This document shows, one piece after another, positions 49,909-59,833 of a stretch of DNA of 64,000 bases. Every line of letters begins with the position of its first letter. Positions within the stretch are counted from its first letter, which is position 1. The notes under the pieces are model-generated. The model was not told where the DNA came from. It made no database searches and saw only the letters and a program-made list of their open reading frames with translations. A program made the position numbers and the translations under genes. Origin of the DNA: Pseudomonas californiensis (GTDB taxonomy: Bacteria > Pseudomonadota > Gammaproteobacteria > Pseudomonadales > Pseudomonadaceae); NCBI RefSeq assembly GCF_021147775.1, contig NZ_JAGTPK010000001.1, positions 186,001 to 250,000 of the forward strand, read 5' to 3'.

Positions 49909-50622
49909 TCAGGTCACTGCGTAGAACTTGCGCACGTAGTGGGTGCTGGTCCATTTGCAAGGCGCGCCCTGCGCCACGAAGACGGTGTCGCCCGGCTGGA
50001 CGACGACAGCGGTGCCGCCTTCGACATCCAGCGTCACGCTGCCTTCGATCAGGTTCATGAGCTCGTGAATCCTGTGCGGACGTGAGATGCGCTCATAAGG
50101 GGTCGAATCCCAGACGCCGATGCGCAAGCTGCTGGCCGTGTCCTCGAAGATATTGTTGCTGCGGCACTGTGGCAGCGCGCTGATCATGATCGCCGGGTCC
50201 GGCGGCGATGACGGCGTGAGCGTGGCGAGGCGGTCGAGCGGTGTGACGCCCGGCTTGTCCGGCCCGGTGGCCTGCGTGGCCACGCAGAACGCCCAGAGGC
50301 TGTCAGGCTGGGCGTCGATATGGACCTGAGTGCCACGGCCGATCACGGCGCTGTCGCCAGTACCGAAAGTGAAGCTCTCTTCACCTGAACGTAGGGTGAC
50401 GCTGCCGCGATGCACGACCAGCATCTCAGTGTAGGGATACGCGTCTACCGACAGCGTGGCCCCGAAATGAACGACACCGGCGGCGATGCCCTGATCGTCG
50501 ATGAAGGCCGTGCGGCGGCCTTCGCTGAAAGGGTCGTTGGCGTCGACAGGGCCAGTGGTGAACTCGGTAGCGACCGGGCTGTTATCAGCACTGGCCAGCA
50601 GCAGGACAGATGGATGAGTCAT
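49909..50622 (-). CDS. bicupin-domain protein
   Basis: 237 aa, two cupin barrels. The first has YTEMLVVHRGSVTLRSG and FGTGDSAVIGRGTQVHI. The second has RPHRIHELMNLIEGSVTLDVEGG and VQPGDTVFVAQGAPCKWTSTHYVRKFYAV, a Cupin_3-like end. One barrel keeps few of the usual His ligands, so at most one metal site. Function unknown; such proteins are often near FAD amine oxidases. The GNAT gene ends 19 bp upstream on the same strand. Confidence 0.8.
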   Translation of the reverse strand: MTHPSVLLLASADNSPVATEFTTGPVDANDPFSEGRRTAFIDDQGIAAGVVHFGATLSVDAYPYTEMLVVHRGSVTLRSGEESFTFGTGDSAVIGRGTQVHIDAQPDSLWAFCVATQATGPDKPGVTPLDRLATLTPSSPPDPAIMISALPQCRSNNIFEDTASSLRIGVWDSTPYERISRPHRIHELMNLIEGSVTLDVEGGTAVVVQPGDTVFVAQGAPCKWTSTHYVRKFYAVT

Positions 50623-50641
50623 GGTGTGGGTCTCTGGGCGA

Positions 50642-51499
50642 TCAGCCGATGGCCTGGGTAATCAGTGCGAACTGACGCACGCCCTGGGAAGGTGTAGGGA
50701 TCTTGCCCATGCTCATGGACGTGACCGTATCGACGCGTTTCAGGCCAGCGTCTTCCAGCCAATCAGCCAGATTACAGTCGCTCGGGATGTCGATGCGCAC
50801 AAAGGCGTAAGGCACTTTGGCCAGTAACTGTTCGATCATGTGTTTTGCTTGATCTTCGTTCTCGGCGACAACCGGTCCGATGCTCAGGCCGCGGCCAAAT
50901 GCACGCAGCGTGGCAAACGCCCGAAGCGTGCCGTCGCGCTCGATACCGACCGCGTGTTCGATGTCGTTGAGCACATCGCCCAGCGTGACGCTGCGGTCCA
51001 TGCCCGTGCCCGCACTGGCCAGTTCCACAACGCGGGCGTGATCCGCTTCGCTCAATGCGCGGCAGGTTTCACCTGCTTTCAGGTCAGTCGGTGCTGGCTG
51101 TTGTGCCTGGCCCTGGAATTGCGAGACTGCGCCGAAGCTGACGAAGCCCATCTTGGCGTATAGCGGGGCGCCTGCCACGGTGGCGTTGAGGACTGCGGTA
51201 CGCGGCGGTATGCAACCCACGGCCATCTCCATCAACTTGCGGCCAATGCCCTTGCCTTGATAATCATCACTGACGATTACCAGACCAATCGTGGAGAACT
51301 CGCCCTGATGGCAAGCAAAGGCGCTGCCGACCAGGCGGCCGTTGTGCAGGGCGACGAAACCCTGGGCGACGCGTTGCAGCATGGCCCAGTCTTCGAATCT
51401 GTGCGGCCACTTCAAGGCGACGGAAAGCTCATGGGCGTTGCCGACATCGGCCTCGGTCATGGGGCGGTATTCAAGGTCCACGCGCTGTTGAGCGAGCAT
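50642..51499 (-). CDS. two-domain GNAT acetyltransferase (YitH-type C-terminal domain)
   Basis: 285 aa. N-terminal GNAT (~8-140) with the acetyl-CoA loop SDDYQGKGIGRKLMEMAVG and LYAKMGFVSFG. C-terminal ~150-285 resembles the Acetyltransf_18/YitH-HolE second domain. Divergent from the catabolic operon starting at 52080 and on the same strand as the cupin gene, so these two may process intermediates of that pathway. GGAGG lies 11 nt before the ATG. Confidence 0.8.
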   Translation of the reverse strand: MLAQQRVDLEYRPMTEADVGNAHELSVALKWPHRFEDWAMLQRVAQGFVALHNGRLVGSAFACHQGEFSTIGLVIVSDDYQGKGIGRKLMEMAVGCIPPRTAVLNATVAGAPLYAKMGFVSFGAVSQFQGQAQQPAPTDLKAGETCRALSEADHARVVELASAGTGMDRSVTLGDVLNDIEHAVGIERDGTLRAFATLRAFGRGLSIGPVVAENEDQAKHMIEQLLAKVPYAFVRIDIPSDCNLADWLEDAGLKRVDTVTSMSMGKIPTPSQGVRQFALITQAIG

Positions 51500-52079
51500 G
51501 AGGTGTCTCCCTCCATAAAGGATGTTCAGGCGATAAAAAGGATGCGGCAGGCTTGCTGTATCCCATCTGTTGGCAGGGGTGACAAGAGGGTTTCAAGCAT
51601 TCGGCAGATTCCTCAAAAGGCAGCTTGCCAGACCACAGTTACTGCTTAAATCGCGCGATACACCGGCAGCAAATGCTTGAGGGTTTTCTGCCGTTGGCCA
51701 GCCTTATATAGCTGCAACAAATGGCGTGTCTGTCAGGCCGTGGATCGTGCCGCATACGGTGCCCAGTGCACATGCCTTGCAGAGTTATCGAAAAGCGCAG
51801 GTTCTGCGGTGCAAACCCCTGTTCTTGAGCCTGAACGCCCTCAAAAGGGTCAAAAAGGCACCGGAAACCGGGCTCTGCCCAAGGCTGGAGCGCCCCGCAA
51901 AGTCTGCTGAGCGCGCACCTCAAAACGGTGGTTTCTATCAAGTTGCCATCGCTTTTAACGCCATCTGCTGATTTCACGGTGTTGTAATGACGGTGTGCTG
52001 CAGCGTGCATCGCGGCCCTGACAACAGGGCAATCTGCTCGTCATGCCATGACCCCAACGAACTTTCAGGACCGCACACA
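51500..52079. other. 580-bp divergent regulatory gap before the catabolic operon
   Basis: Between the minus-strand GNAT gene and the plus-strand operon. No gene with a credible start and ribosome site, no RNA gene recognised. I looked for a sigma-54 -24/-12 (GG-N10-GC) and found none convincing by eye. Promoters of both sides must lie here. Confidence 0.4.
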
Positions 52080-52748
52080 ATGAGCTTTCTTCGACCAAAA
52101 TTCATTACGTTCGACTGCTACGGCACGTTGACCAATTTTCATATGGGCACCATGACCCGCGAGCTCTTCGCAGATCGGGTTCCCGCCGAGCAGATGGACC
52201 AGTTCGTGAAGGACTTCTCGGCGTATCGTCTGGACCAGGTCATGGGTGACTGGATGCCTTACGACGAAATCCTGAAGGTTGCTCTGTCACGTACCTGCAA
52301 GCGCTGGAACGTTGAGTACCGTGAAGAAGGTCAGCTTTATTACGACGCCGTTCCTACCTGGGGTCCGCACGCTGACGTCCCGGCCGGTCTGTCGAAAATT
52401 GCCGACAAGATCCCGTTGGTGATTTTCTCCAACGCCAGCGACAGTCAGATCATGTCCAACGTCGAAAAGCTGGGCGCGCCGTTCCACAAGGTGTTCACCG
52501 CGGATCAGGCCAAGGTCTACAAGCCCCGCCTGGCAGCTTTCGAGTTCATGCTCGACAACCTCGGCTGCGGTCCGGAGGACATCTTGCATGTGTCGTCCAG
52601 CTTCCGTTACGACCTGTTCTCGGCCCACGATATGAAGATCAAGAACAAGGCATTCGTAGCGCGCGGCCATGAGCAGCCAGCTCATGCGTCCTACAGCTAC
52701 CACCAGATCCCGGACATCGGCGGTCTGGCGGGTCTGGTCGGTCTGTAA
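52080..52748 (+). CDS. haloacid dehalogenase type II family hydrolase
   Basis: 222 aa from the ATG at 52080. HAD nucleophile Asp12 in FITFDCYGTL, motif II in FSNASD, Lys in KPRLAAFEFML, and VSSSFRYDLFSAHDM (type II, L-2-haloacid dehalogenase-like). Strict dehalogenase activity cannot be inferred; similar HADs act on phosphate or other leaving groups. First gene of the operon that continues with an FAD oxidase. Confidence 0.85.
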   Translation: MSFLRPKFITFDCYGTLTNFHMGTMTRELFADRVPAEQMDQFVKDFSAYRLDQVMGDWMPYDEILKVALSRTCKRWNVEYREEGQLYYDAVPTWGPHADVPAGLSKIADKIPLVIFSNASDSQIMSNVEKLGAPFHKVFTADQAKVYKPRLAAFEFMLDNLGCGPEDILHVSSSFRYDLFSAHDMKIKNKAFVARGHEQPAHASYSYHQIPDIGGLAGLVGL

Positions 52749-52792
52749 GCGGATCGACTCGGTAACACCGGCATTTTTCAAGGTGCTCTTCC

Positions 52793-54088
52793 ATGAGTGA
52801 CAAGGGGAACAGAATGCGCAGTGAGTCTTACTGGCTCGATACGGCTCCAGACTTTACCGGCGCGCAAGCTGGCGCGGTCGAGGGGCAGGCCGATGTGGTC
52901 GTGGTGGGCGGTGGTTTCACTGGCCTGTCGGCAGCGCGTGCCCTGGCTTTGAAAGGTGCCAGTGTGGTGGTCGTTGATGCAGGCCGAGTGATCGGTGAAG
53001 CGTCCGGCCGCAATGGCGGGCAGTGCAATACTGGTGTTGCTCAGGACTATGCGTCGTTGAGCGCCAGCCTTGGAGCCGAACAGGCCCGCGAATATTACAA
53101 GGCTTACGAAAGCGCTGTGCAGAGCGTTGTCAGCGTGATCGAGCAGGAAAGCATTGCCTGTGACATGAAACGCAATGGCAAGCTCAAGCTGGCAGCCAAG
53201 CCAGGCCATTACGAAGGCATCGCCCGCACCTGCGAGCTGATCCGGCGTGAGGTCGATGCCGACGTCGAACTGCTTTCGGCGCAGGATGTACGCGCCGAAA
53301 TCGGTTCGAACGAGTTTCACGGCGGTTTGCTGCAGCGCAACGGTGTGCAGATTCATGTCGGACGCTTTGGCGTCGGCCTGGCTGAAGCCGCCGTACGCCA
53401 CGGTGCCAAGGTGTATGAAGACGCCACGGTCAAGGACTGGAAAGCTAACCGCAACGGCTTTCTGGTCAATACCTCGAAGGGTTCCATTCAGGCAGGTCAG
53501 GTTTTTCTGGCAACGGGTGCGTGTCAGCACGGCGGCCTGGGCTGGTATAGCCGACGCATCGTCCCGGTCGGCAGCTTCGTGATCGCGACCGAGGTGTTGC
53601 CGCAAGCGCTGATCGATCAGTTGTTCCCCAATCAGCGTGCTTACGTGACCAGTCGCTTGATCGGCAACTACTTCCGGCTGACGCCGGACAACCGGTTGCT
53701 GTTCGGCGGACGGGCACGCTTCGCGATGTCCAACAGCAGCTCCGATGCCAAGAGTGGCAAGGTGCTGCAGGCGGCCATGGTCCAGATGTTTCCGCAACTG
53801 GCCCACGTGAAGGTCGATTACTGCTGGGGTGGCCTGGTGGACATGACGTCCGACCGTCTGCCGCGTGCAGGCGAGCATGACGGTGTCTTCTACTCCATGG
53901 GCTACAGCGGCCATGGTGTGCAGATGTCGGTGCATATGGGGCAAGTCATGGCGCAGGTCATGGAAGGCAAGGCGCAGGCGAATCCCTGGAGAAACCTGAA
54001 CTGGCCAGCCATCCCCGGCCATTTCGGCAAGCCTTGGTTCCTGCCTCTGGTTGGCGCTTACTACCGCTACCAGGACAGTCGTCATTGA
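52793..54088 (+). CDS. FAD-dependent amine/amino-acid oxidase (DAO family, PuuB/OrdL-like)
   Basis: 431 aa. Dinucleotide-binding VVVVGGGFTGLSAARAL at ~34-50 and DAGRVIGEASGRNGGQCNTG, the latter characteristic of OrdL/PuuB-type oxidases (gamma-glutamylputrescine oxidase and relatives). C-terminal GYSGHGVQMSVHMG closes the FAD site. Oxidatively deaminates a secondary or primary amine. A family-5 solute-binding protein gene follows 95 bp downstream. Confidence 0.86.
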   Translation: MSDKGNRMRSESYWLDTAPDFTGAQAGAVEGQADVVVVGGGFTGLSAARALALKGASVVVVDAGRVIGEASGRNGGQCNTGVAQDYASLSASLGAEQAREYYKAYESAVQSVVSVIEQESIACDMKRNGKLKLAAKPGHYEGIARTCELIRREVDADVELLSAQDVRAEIGSNEFHGGLLQRNGVQIHVGRFGVGLAEAAVRHGAKVYEDATVKDWKANRNGFLVNTSKGSIQAGQVFLATGACQHGGLGWYSRRIVPVGSFVIATEVLPQALIDQLFPNQRAYVTSRLIGNYFRLTPDNRLLFGGRARFAMSNSSSDAKSGKVLQAAMVQMFPQLAHVKVDYCWGGLVDMTSDRLPRAGEHDGVFYSMGYSGHGVQMSVHMGQVMAQVMEGKAQANPWRNLNWPAIPGHFGKPWFLPLVGAYYRYQDSRH

Positions 54089-54182
54089 GTATGTGTTTAA
54101 CCGTCGTCGTGTGTGTTTGAAGGACGCTCCGGATAACCGGGAGCAATTCGGGATTTCCCCCTTTTCGACAGGTAGAACTGAT

Positions 54183-55820
54183 ATGGCTGATAAGAAAACC
54201 GATTCCCAGTTGATCACAGGCGAAGACAGCCTGCGGGTTTTTGAGGGACTCAATCGTGGTCTGTCGCGCCGCGATGCGCTGCGGATGCTGGGTGTCGCTG
54301 GCGTAGTCGCTGCCGGCTCCACCAGCCTGTTCGGCGCAGCGGGCAAGGTATTTGCCGATGACGCTGCGGCCCCTGTCAAAGGCAAACCCGGTGGTCGTAT
54401 CCGTGTGGCGGGTATCTCAACCTCCACTAGCGATACTCTTGACCCGGCCCGTGGTGCCCTATTTACCGATTACGTTCGCCATTTCATGTTCTACAACGGC
54501 CTGACGCGTTTCGACAACCGCCTGGTTCCGCACATGGAACTGGCGGAGAAGATCGAAAGCAGCGACGCCACCGTATGGACTGTCACGTTGCGCAACGGCG
54601 TGACCTTCCACAATGGCAAAGCGCTTTCCGCTGCTGACGTAGTGTTCTCGCTGTCGCGTCACAAGGACCCGGCCACCGGCTCGAAAGTCCTGCCACTGAT
54701 GACTCAGTTCGCGGAGATCAAGGCCACCGGTCCGCTCGAAGTGCAGATTACCCTGAGCGCTCCAAATGCCGAGCTGCCTTCGATTCTGGCGGTTTCGCAC
54801 CTGCTGATCGTGCCCGAAGGCACCACCGACTTCAGCAAAGGCATCGGCACCGGTCCGTTCACGGTCAAGGAATTCACCCCGGGCGTACGCTCGATCAGTG
54901 CGCGCAACCCGAACTACTGGAAGCCGGGCCTGCCGTATCTGGACGAGATCGAATTCATCGCCATCGCCGATGAGCCGTCGCGGGTCAACGCCCTGTTGTC
55001 AGGCGAGGTGCACATGGTCAACGCGATTAATCCGCGCTCGACCACTCGCGTCGCGGCCAGTAAAGGGCACCGGGTGATAGATGCTCCGTCGGGCAACTAC
55101 ACTGACCTGATCATTCGTCAGGACCAGATGCCTGGCAAGAGCCCGGAATTCACTGAGGCCATGAAGTGCCTGCTGGACCGTGAACAGATAAAATCGGCCG
55201 TATTCCGTGGTTATGCCCGTGTGGGCAATGACCACCCGATTTCTCCTGGTTCTCGCTACTTCAATGCCGACCTGCCGCAACGTGCCTATGACCCTGAAAA
55301 GGCCAAGTTCCTGCTCAAGAAGGCAGGGATGGAAAAGATCACCATGGCAGTCGCCGCTTCGCCCGCCGCCACCGGTTCGGTCGACATCGCCGTGCTGCTG
55401 CAGCAGTCTGCCAAACAGGCCGGGCTGACCCTCAACGTCAACCGCCTGCCAAGCGATGGCTACTGGTCCAACCACTGGATGAAGCATCCGCTGAGCTTCG
55501 GCAACATCAACCCGCGCCCGAATGCCGACGTGATCTTCTCGCAGTTCTTCCAGTCGACCGCACCCTGGAACGAGTCGGGCTGGAAGAACGATCAGTTCGA
55601 CCAACTGCTGATGCTGGCTCGCGGCGAAACCGACGACGACAAGCGCGCCAGGATGTATGGCGACATGCAGACCCTGGTCAGCCAGAACTGCGGCATTGGC
55701 ATCCCGGTGTTCATCAGCAACATTGACGGTGTGGACAAGCGTATCCAGGGCTACTCCAGCAACCCGCTGGGCGGCTTCATGGGCTACATGTTCAGTGAGC
55801 AGGTCTGGCTGGACGCGTAA
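54183..55820 (+). CDS. ABC transporter solute-binding protein, family 5, Tat-exported
   Basis: 545 aa from ATG 54183 (the frame extends upstream but overlaps the oxidase gene). A twin-arginine signal, SRRDALRMLGVAGVVAAG at 28-45, has an unusually long leader of ~27 residues; predicted cut near VFA-DD. Mature part is the SBP_bac_5 (DppA/OppA-like) fold: DTLDPARGALFTDYVRHFMFYNGLTR, VTFHNGKALSAADVVFSLSRHKDP. Binds a peptide or an amino-acid derivative for the transporter below. Confidence 0.88.
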   Translation: MADKKTDSQLITGEDSLRVFEGLNRGLSRRDALRMLGVAGVVAAGSTSLFGAAGKVFADDAAAPVKGKPGGRIRVAGISTSTSDTLDPARGALFTDYVRHFMFYNGLTRFDNRLVPHMELAEKIESSDATVWTVTLRNGVTFHNGKALSAADVVFSLSRHKDPATGSKVLPLMTQFAEIKATGPLEVQITLSAPNAELPSILAVSHLLIVPEGTTDFSKGIGTGPFTVKEFTPGVRSISARNPNYWKPGLPYLDEIEFIAIADEPSRVNALLSGEVHMVNAINPRSTTRVAASKGHRVIDAPSGNYTDLIIRQDQMPGKSPEFTEAMKCLLDREQIKSAVFRGYARVGNDHPISPGSRYFNADLPQRAYDPEKAKFLLKKAGMEKITMAVAASPAATGSVDIAVLLQQSAKQAGLTLNVNRLPSDGYWSNHWMKHPLSFGNINPRPNADVIFSQFFQSTAPWNESGWKNDQFDQLLMLARGETDDDKRARMYGDMQTLVSQNCGIGIPVFISNIDGVDKRIQGYSSNPLGGFMGYMFSEQVWLDA

Positions 55821-55850
55821 TGCGGTTGTAAACCAAGCGGGAGGATGCAG

Positions 55851-56807
55851 ATGAATAGCAACACACTCTGGTTGATCGTTCAGCGCTTCGGCGCAGCGAT
55901 CGTGACGTTGTTGATCGTTTCCATGGTGGTTTTCGCCATCACGGCGGTGCTGCCGGGAGACGCGGCGCAACAGGCACTTGGGCAATTCGCGACCCCTGAA
56001 CAGGTCGCGGCATTGCGCATCAAGCTGGGTCTGGACCAGCCAGGGGTGGTGCGTTATCTGCATTGGTTGATGAACCTGATCGGTGGCAATTTCGGTGAGT
56101 CGGTATCCAACGCGATGCCGGTTTCCGATCTGATTGCTGGTCGCTTCCCCAATACCCTGATGCTGGCGGCGACCACCGCGCTGGTGTCGGTGCCCGTTGC
56201 ACTGACGCTGGGTATTGGTTCGGCAATGTTTCGTGGCGGGCGCATCGACGGTGCACTCAGCCTGATTACCCTGGCGCTGGTGGCAGTGCCCGAATTTCTG
56301 GTGGCGACGCTCGCGGTACTGATCTTCGCCGTCAAACTGGGCTGGTTGTCGGCGTTGTCCTATGGCGGCGATGCAAGCTCACCATGGCAGTTCATGCGCA
56401 CCTACGCCTTGCCCGTGATGACCCTGAGCTGCGTCATCGTCGCCCAGATGGCACGCATGACTCGCGCGGCCGTGATCGATCAGCTCGACAGCGCTTATGT
56501 CGAAATGGCTCGCCTCAAGGGCGTCAGCCCGGTGCGTATCGTGTTGCGCCACGCGCTACCGAATGCAGTCGGCCCCATCGTCAACGCCGTTGCCTTGAGT
56601 CTTTCCTATCTGCTGGGCGGTGTGGTCATCGTTGAAACCATCTTCAACTATCCCGGCATCGCCAGTCTCATGGTCGATGCCGTGACCAACCGCGACATGG
56701 CGCTGGTTCAGGGCTGCACCATGCTGTTCTGCTCCGCGTACCTTGGGTTGGTGCTGATGGCTGACCTGTGTGCAATTCTTTCCAATCCGAGGCTGAGAAC
56801 CCAATGA
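55851..56807 (+). CDS. ABC transporter permease (DppB-like)
   Basis: 318 aa. Start at 55851 because GGAGG lies 6 nt upstream; an ATG two codons earlier overlaps that site. N-terminal BPD_transp signature ALGQFATPEQVAALRIKLGLDQP, six membrane helices and the EAA-type loop EMARLKGVSPVRIVLRHALPNAVGPIVN. Its stop overlaps the next ATG (ATGA). Confidence 0.9.
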   Translation: MNSNTLWLIVQRFGAAIVTLLIVSMVVFAITAVLPGDAAQQALGQFATPEQVAALRIKLGLDQPGVVRYLHWLMNLIGGNFGESVSNAMPVSDLIAGRFPNTLMLAATTALVSVPVALTLGIGSAMFRGGRIDGALSLITLALVAVPEFLVATLAVLIFAVKLGWLSALSYGGDASSPWQFMRTYALPVMTLSCVIVAQMARMTRAAVIDQLDSAYVEMARLKGVSPVRIVLRHALPNAVGPIVNAVALSLSYLLGGVVIVETIFNYPGIASLMVDAVTNRDMALVQGCTMLFCSAYLGLVLMADLCAILSNPRLRTQ

Positions 56808-57679
56808 ACCCTTCGATTGAGAATTCGATAGCGCCCGCGCCTGTCATCCCGCCTGCCAAGCTGCCTCGTAAAACGCCGTGGCTGGGTCTGGTGGGTGCAT
56901 CGATCTGCTTCCTCTGGCTGATGGTCGCGTTGTTCGGCTCATGGATTGCGCCGCATCCGGTGGGTGAGGTGGTGTCTGACAACGTGTTTGACACCATCAG
57001 CGCGGTTTACCCGTTCGGCACCGATTATCTGGGCCGCGACATGCTCAGTCGGGTGCTGATCGGTGCACGCTTTACCGTGGGGCTCGCGCTGGTGTCTGCG
57101 GTATTGGCCAGTGGACTGGGCACACTCTGCGCGCTGTTGTCGGTTGTCGCGCCCAAATGGCTGGATGAAATCATCAGTCGCCTGATGGATGCGTTCATTT
57201 CGATCCCCAGCAAAATGCTCGCGTTGATCATGGTGTCTGCATTCGGCTCCTCCGAAGTGCTGCTGGTGTGCACGGCAGTGCTGAGCTATACGCCCGGTGC
57301 ATTCCGCATCGCGCGCAGCCTGGCTGTGAACATTGAAGCACTGGAATACGTACAGGTTGCGCGTACCCGTGGCGAAGGCCGGATCTACATAGCGTGCAAG
57401 GAAATCCTGCCGAACATGCTCAACCCGGTCCTGACTGACCTGGGTCTGCGCTTCGGCTTCATTGTGTTGTTGCTCAGCGGCATGAGCTTTCTGGGCCTGG
57501 GCGTGCAGCCGCCAGACGCAGACCTGGGTTCGCTGGTGCGCGAAAACATTGGCGGGCTCAATCAGGGCGCGGCAGCCATCGTGATTCCGGCGCTGGCTAT
57601 CGGCTCGTTGACCATCGGCGTCAATCTGTTTATCGACCGGCTGGCCTCGCGCCGTGGCCGCCGTGCGGGAGGGCGTTGA
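56804..57679 (+). CDS. ABC transporter permease (DppC-like)
   Basis: 291 aa from ATG 56804 (4-bp overlap). N-terminal cytoplasmic tail of ~30 residues, then six membrane helices; EAA-type loop YVQVARTRGEGRIYIACKEILPNMLNPV. Pairs with the upstream permease. One base separates its stop from the ATPase start. Confidence 0.9.
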   Translation: MNPSIENSIAPAPVIPPAKLPRKTPWLGLVGASICFLWLMVALFGSWIAPHPVGEVVSDNVFDTISAVYPFGTDYLGRDMLSRVLIGARFTVGLALVSAVLASGLGTLCALLSVVAPKWLDEIISRLMDAFISIPSKMLALIMVSAFGSSEVLLVCTAVLSYTPGAFRIARSLAVNIEALEYVQVARTRGEGRIYIACKEILPNMLNPVLTDLGLRFGFIVLLLSGMSFLGLGVQPPDADLGSLVRENIGGLNQGAAAIVIPALAIGSLTIGVNLFIDRLASRRGRRAGGR

Positions 57680-57680
57680 G

Positions 57681-59525
57681 ATGAGCCAATTGATTCGTGT
57701 GCAAGACTTGCGCGTCGTTGCCGAGACCGAGCACGGCGATCTGGAGATCGTCAAAGGAGTCAGCTTTTCTCTGGAAAAAGGCGAAGTGCTGGCGCTGATC
57801 GGTGAATCAGGTTCCGGCAAGACCACCATTGCGCTGGCGCTGCTGGGCTACGCCCGGCGTGGCTGCAAGCTGGCCGGTGGCGTGGTTCAGATAGGTGAGC
57901 ACGATATGCTCAGCCTGCCGGAAGAACAGCTGCAGGGCCTGCGCGGCAATCGCGTTTCCTACATTGCACAAAGCGCGGCTGCGGCGTTCAACCCGGCGAA
58001 GAAATTGATCGATCAAGTGATCGAGGGTGCCCTGATTCACGGGCTGGGCAGCCGCTCGGAGCTGGAGGCCAAGGCAGTCGAGCTGTTCCGGGACCTGGCC
58101 TTGCCCAACCCGGACAGCATCGGCCAGCGCTATCCGCACCAGGTGTCGGGCGGTCAGTTGCAGCGGGTCATGGCAGCGATGGCGCTGATCAGCGACCCCT
58201 TGCTGGTGATCCTCGACGAGCCGACCACTGCCCTCGACGTCACTACGCAGATCGACGTGCTGCGCGCATTCAAGCGTGTGGTGAGCGATCGCGGCGCAAC
58301 AGCGGTTTACGTTTCCCACGACCTGGCGGTGGTTGCGCAGATGGCGGACCAGATCGTCGTGCTCAATGGCGGCAAGATCATCGAGCAGAGCAGCACCCAG
58401 TCACTGCTGGACGGTGCGCAGGAGGAATACACCCGCACGCTGCTGGCCGCCGCACGTCCTGATTCAAAAATGTCCCCGGCCAGCGACATGGTCAAGGACA
58501 GCACGCTGCTGACCATCAAAGGCCTGACCGCAGGCTACGGCAAGAAGGACCTGCAAGGCCTGCCGATGATTCGGGTACTGGAAGACATCGACCTGACCAT
58601 ACGCCGCGGCCAGGCCATCGGCGTGATCGGAGAGTCAGGCTCGGGCAAATCAACCCTGGCCCGCGTGGTGGCAGGTCTGCTGGACCCGGCCAAAGGCAAC
58701 CTGACGTTCGACGGTGACGAGCTGTCCGGCACCTTGGCGGGCCGCACGCCAGACCAGTTCAGGCGCATCCAGATGGTGTTCCAGAATGCCGACACGGCAC
58801 TCAACCCGATGCACAGCGTCATGGCGATTCTGGCTCGGCCACTGAAAATGTATTTCGGCCTCAAAGGCAGAGCCTTGCTGGATCGTATCCATGAACTGAT
58901 GGACCTGGTGCGTCTGCCGCTGGAGCTGGCCGAGCGTCGGCCCAGCGAGCTGTCGGGCGGCTAGAAGCAACGTGTCAACCTGGCCCGTGCGCTGGCGGCC
59001 AAGCCGGATCTGATCCTTTGTGATGAAGTGACCTCGGCGCTGGATACGGTGGTCGGGGCGTGCATCCTTGAACTGTTGGGTGATCTGCGCCGCAAGCTGG
59101 GTGTTTCCTATCTTTTCATCAGCCATGACATCTCCACCGTGCGAGCGCTGTGCGACGACATCGTCGTGATGTACAGCGGTCACAAGGTCGAAGAGGGCAG
59201 CCGCGACGCGTTCAATCAGGCGCCTTTCCACCCGTACACCGACCTGTTGGTGAACTCGGTGCCGGAACTGCGTCAGGGTTGGCTGGAAACCTGTGCCGTC
59301 AACAACACCGGCAAGCTGCCACCGATCACGGCACCTTCGCGCTCGCCTGAGCTGTGCACCTTTCTCAACCGCTGCCCGGCTCGCGTCGAAGGCCTGTGCA
59401 ACAAGACCGCACCGACTCGCCGCGTCATTGCAGGCGGCAGCGAAATTCTTTGCCACCGTGACAGCGATGAATTGCAGGCCCGTCAGAAAACCCTGAACTC
59501 GATGACCGTGGGAGCCTACGCATGA
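57681..59525 (+). pseudogene. fused two-domain ABC ATPase (DppD-DppF type) interrupted by an amber codon
   Basis: The full frame encodes 614 aa in two nucleotide-binding domains. NBD1: Walker A GESGSGKT (41-48), signature VSGGQLQRV, Walker B LLVILDEPTTALD. NBD2: Walker A GESGSGKS (317-324), then LSGG and a TAG at 58962-58964 (codon 428) where LSGGQ needs Gln, so CAG to TAG explains it. In the same frame the sequence continues KQRVNLARALAAKP, Walker B LILCDEVTSALD, H-loop FISHD and the C-terminal oligopeptide-type Cys region to 59525. A 427-aa product would lack half of NBD2. Could be a real mutation or a sequencing error. Confidence 0.9.
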
Positions 59526-59833
59526 GCGGCCGTTTTGTAAGGCTGGGCGAGCGTGATCGTCCGGTCGTCAACCTGATCGTCGACGGTGCCCCCGTTGAAG
59601 CCTTGCAGGGCGACACCCTGATGGTGGCGCTGCTGACCCGAAAAGCTGCCTTGCGCCAGTCCGAGTTCGATTCGGGGCGCCGTGCCGGTTTCTGCCTGAT
59701 GGGTGCCTGCCAGGACTGCTGGGTCTGGACCCGCAGCGGTGAGCGCCTGCGTGCCTGCTCCAACGAAGTCCGCAACGGGCTGGACATCGTCACCACACAG
59801 CCGGAGGCGAAATGGCCACTTCTTCACGGTTAA
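59522..59833 (+). CDS. [2Fe-2S] ferredoxin-like subunit of an HcnABC/opine-oxidase-type dehydrogenase
   Basis: 103 aa. Fer2_4 domain with the plant-type iron-sulfur ligands C58-x4-C63-x2-C66-x12-C79 (FCLMGACQDCWVW...RACS). Equivalent to HcnA and the gamma-like subunits of opine and D-hydroxyproline dehydrogenases. Its ATG overlaps the ATPase stop (ATGA) and its end overlaps the next gene by 22 bp, so the subunits are made together. Confidence 0.87.
   Translation: MSGRFVRLGERDRPVVNLIVDGAPVEALQGDTLMVALLTRKAALRQSEFDSGRRAGFCLMGACQDCWVWTRSGERLRACSNEVRNGLDIVTTQPEAKWPLLHG

Noticed and set aside
51500..52079. sigma-54 promoter search upstream of the catabolic operon
   Set aside because: TGCGGCAGGCTTGCT and similar stretches have the wrong GG-GC spacing.
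52778..54427. 549-residue open frame on the minus strand
   Set aside because: Antisense to the FAD oxidase; no domain visible.
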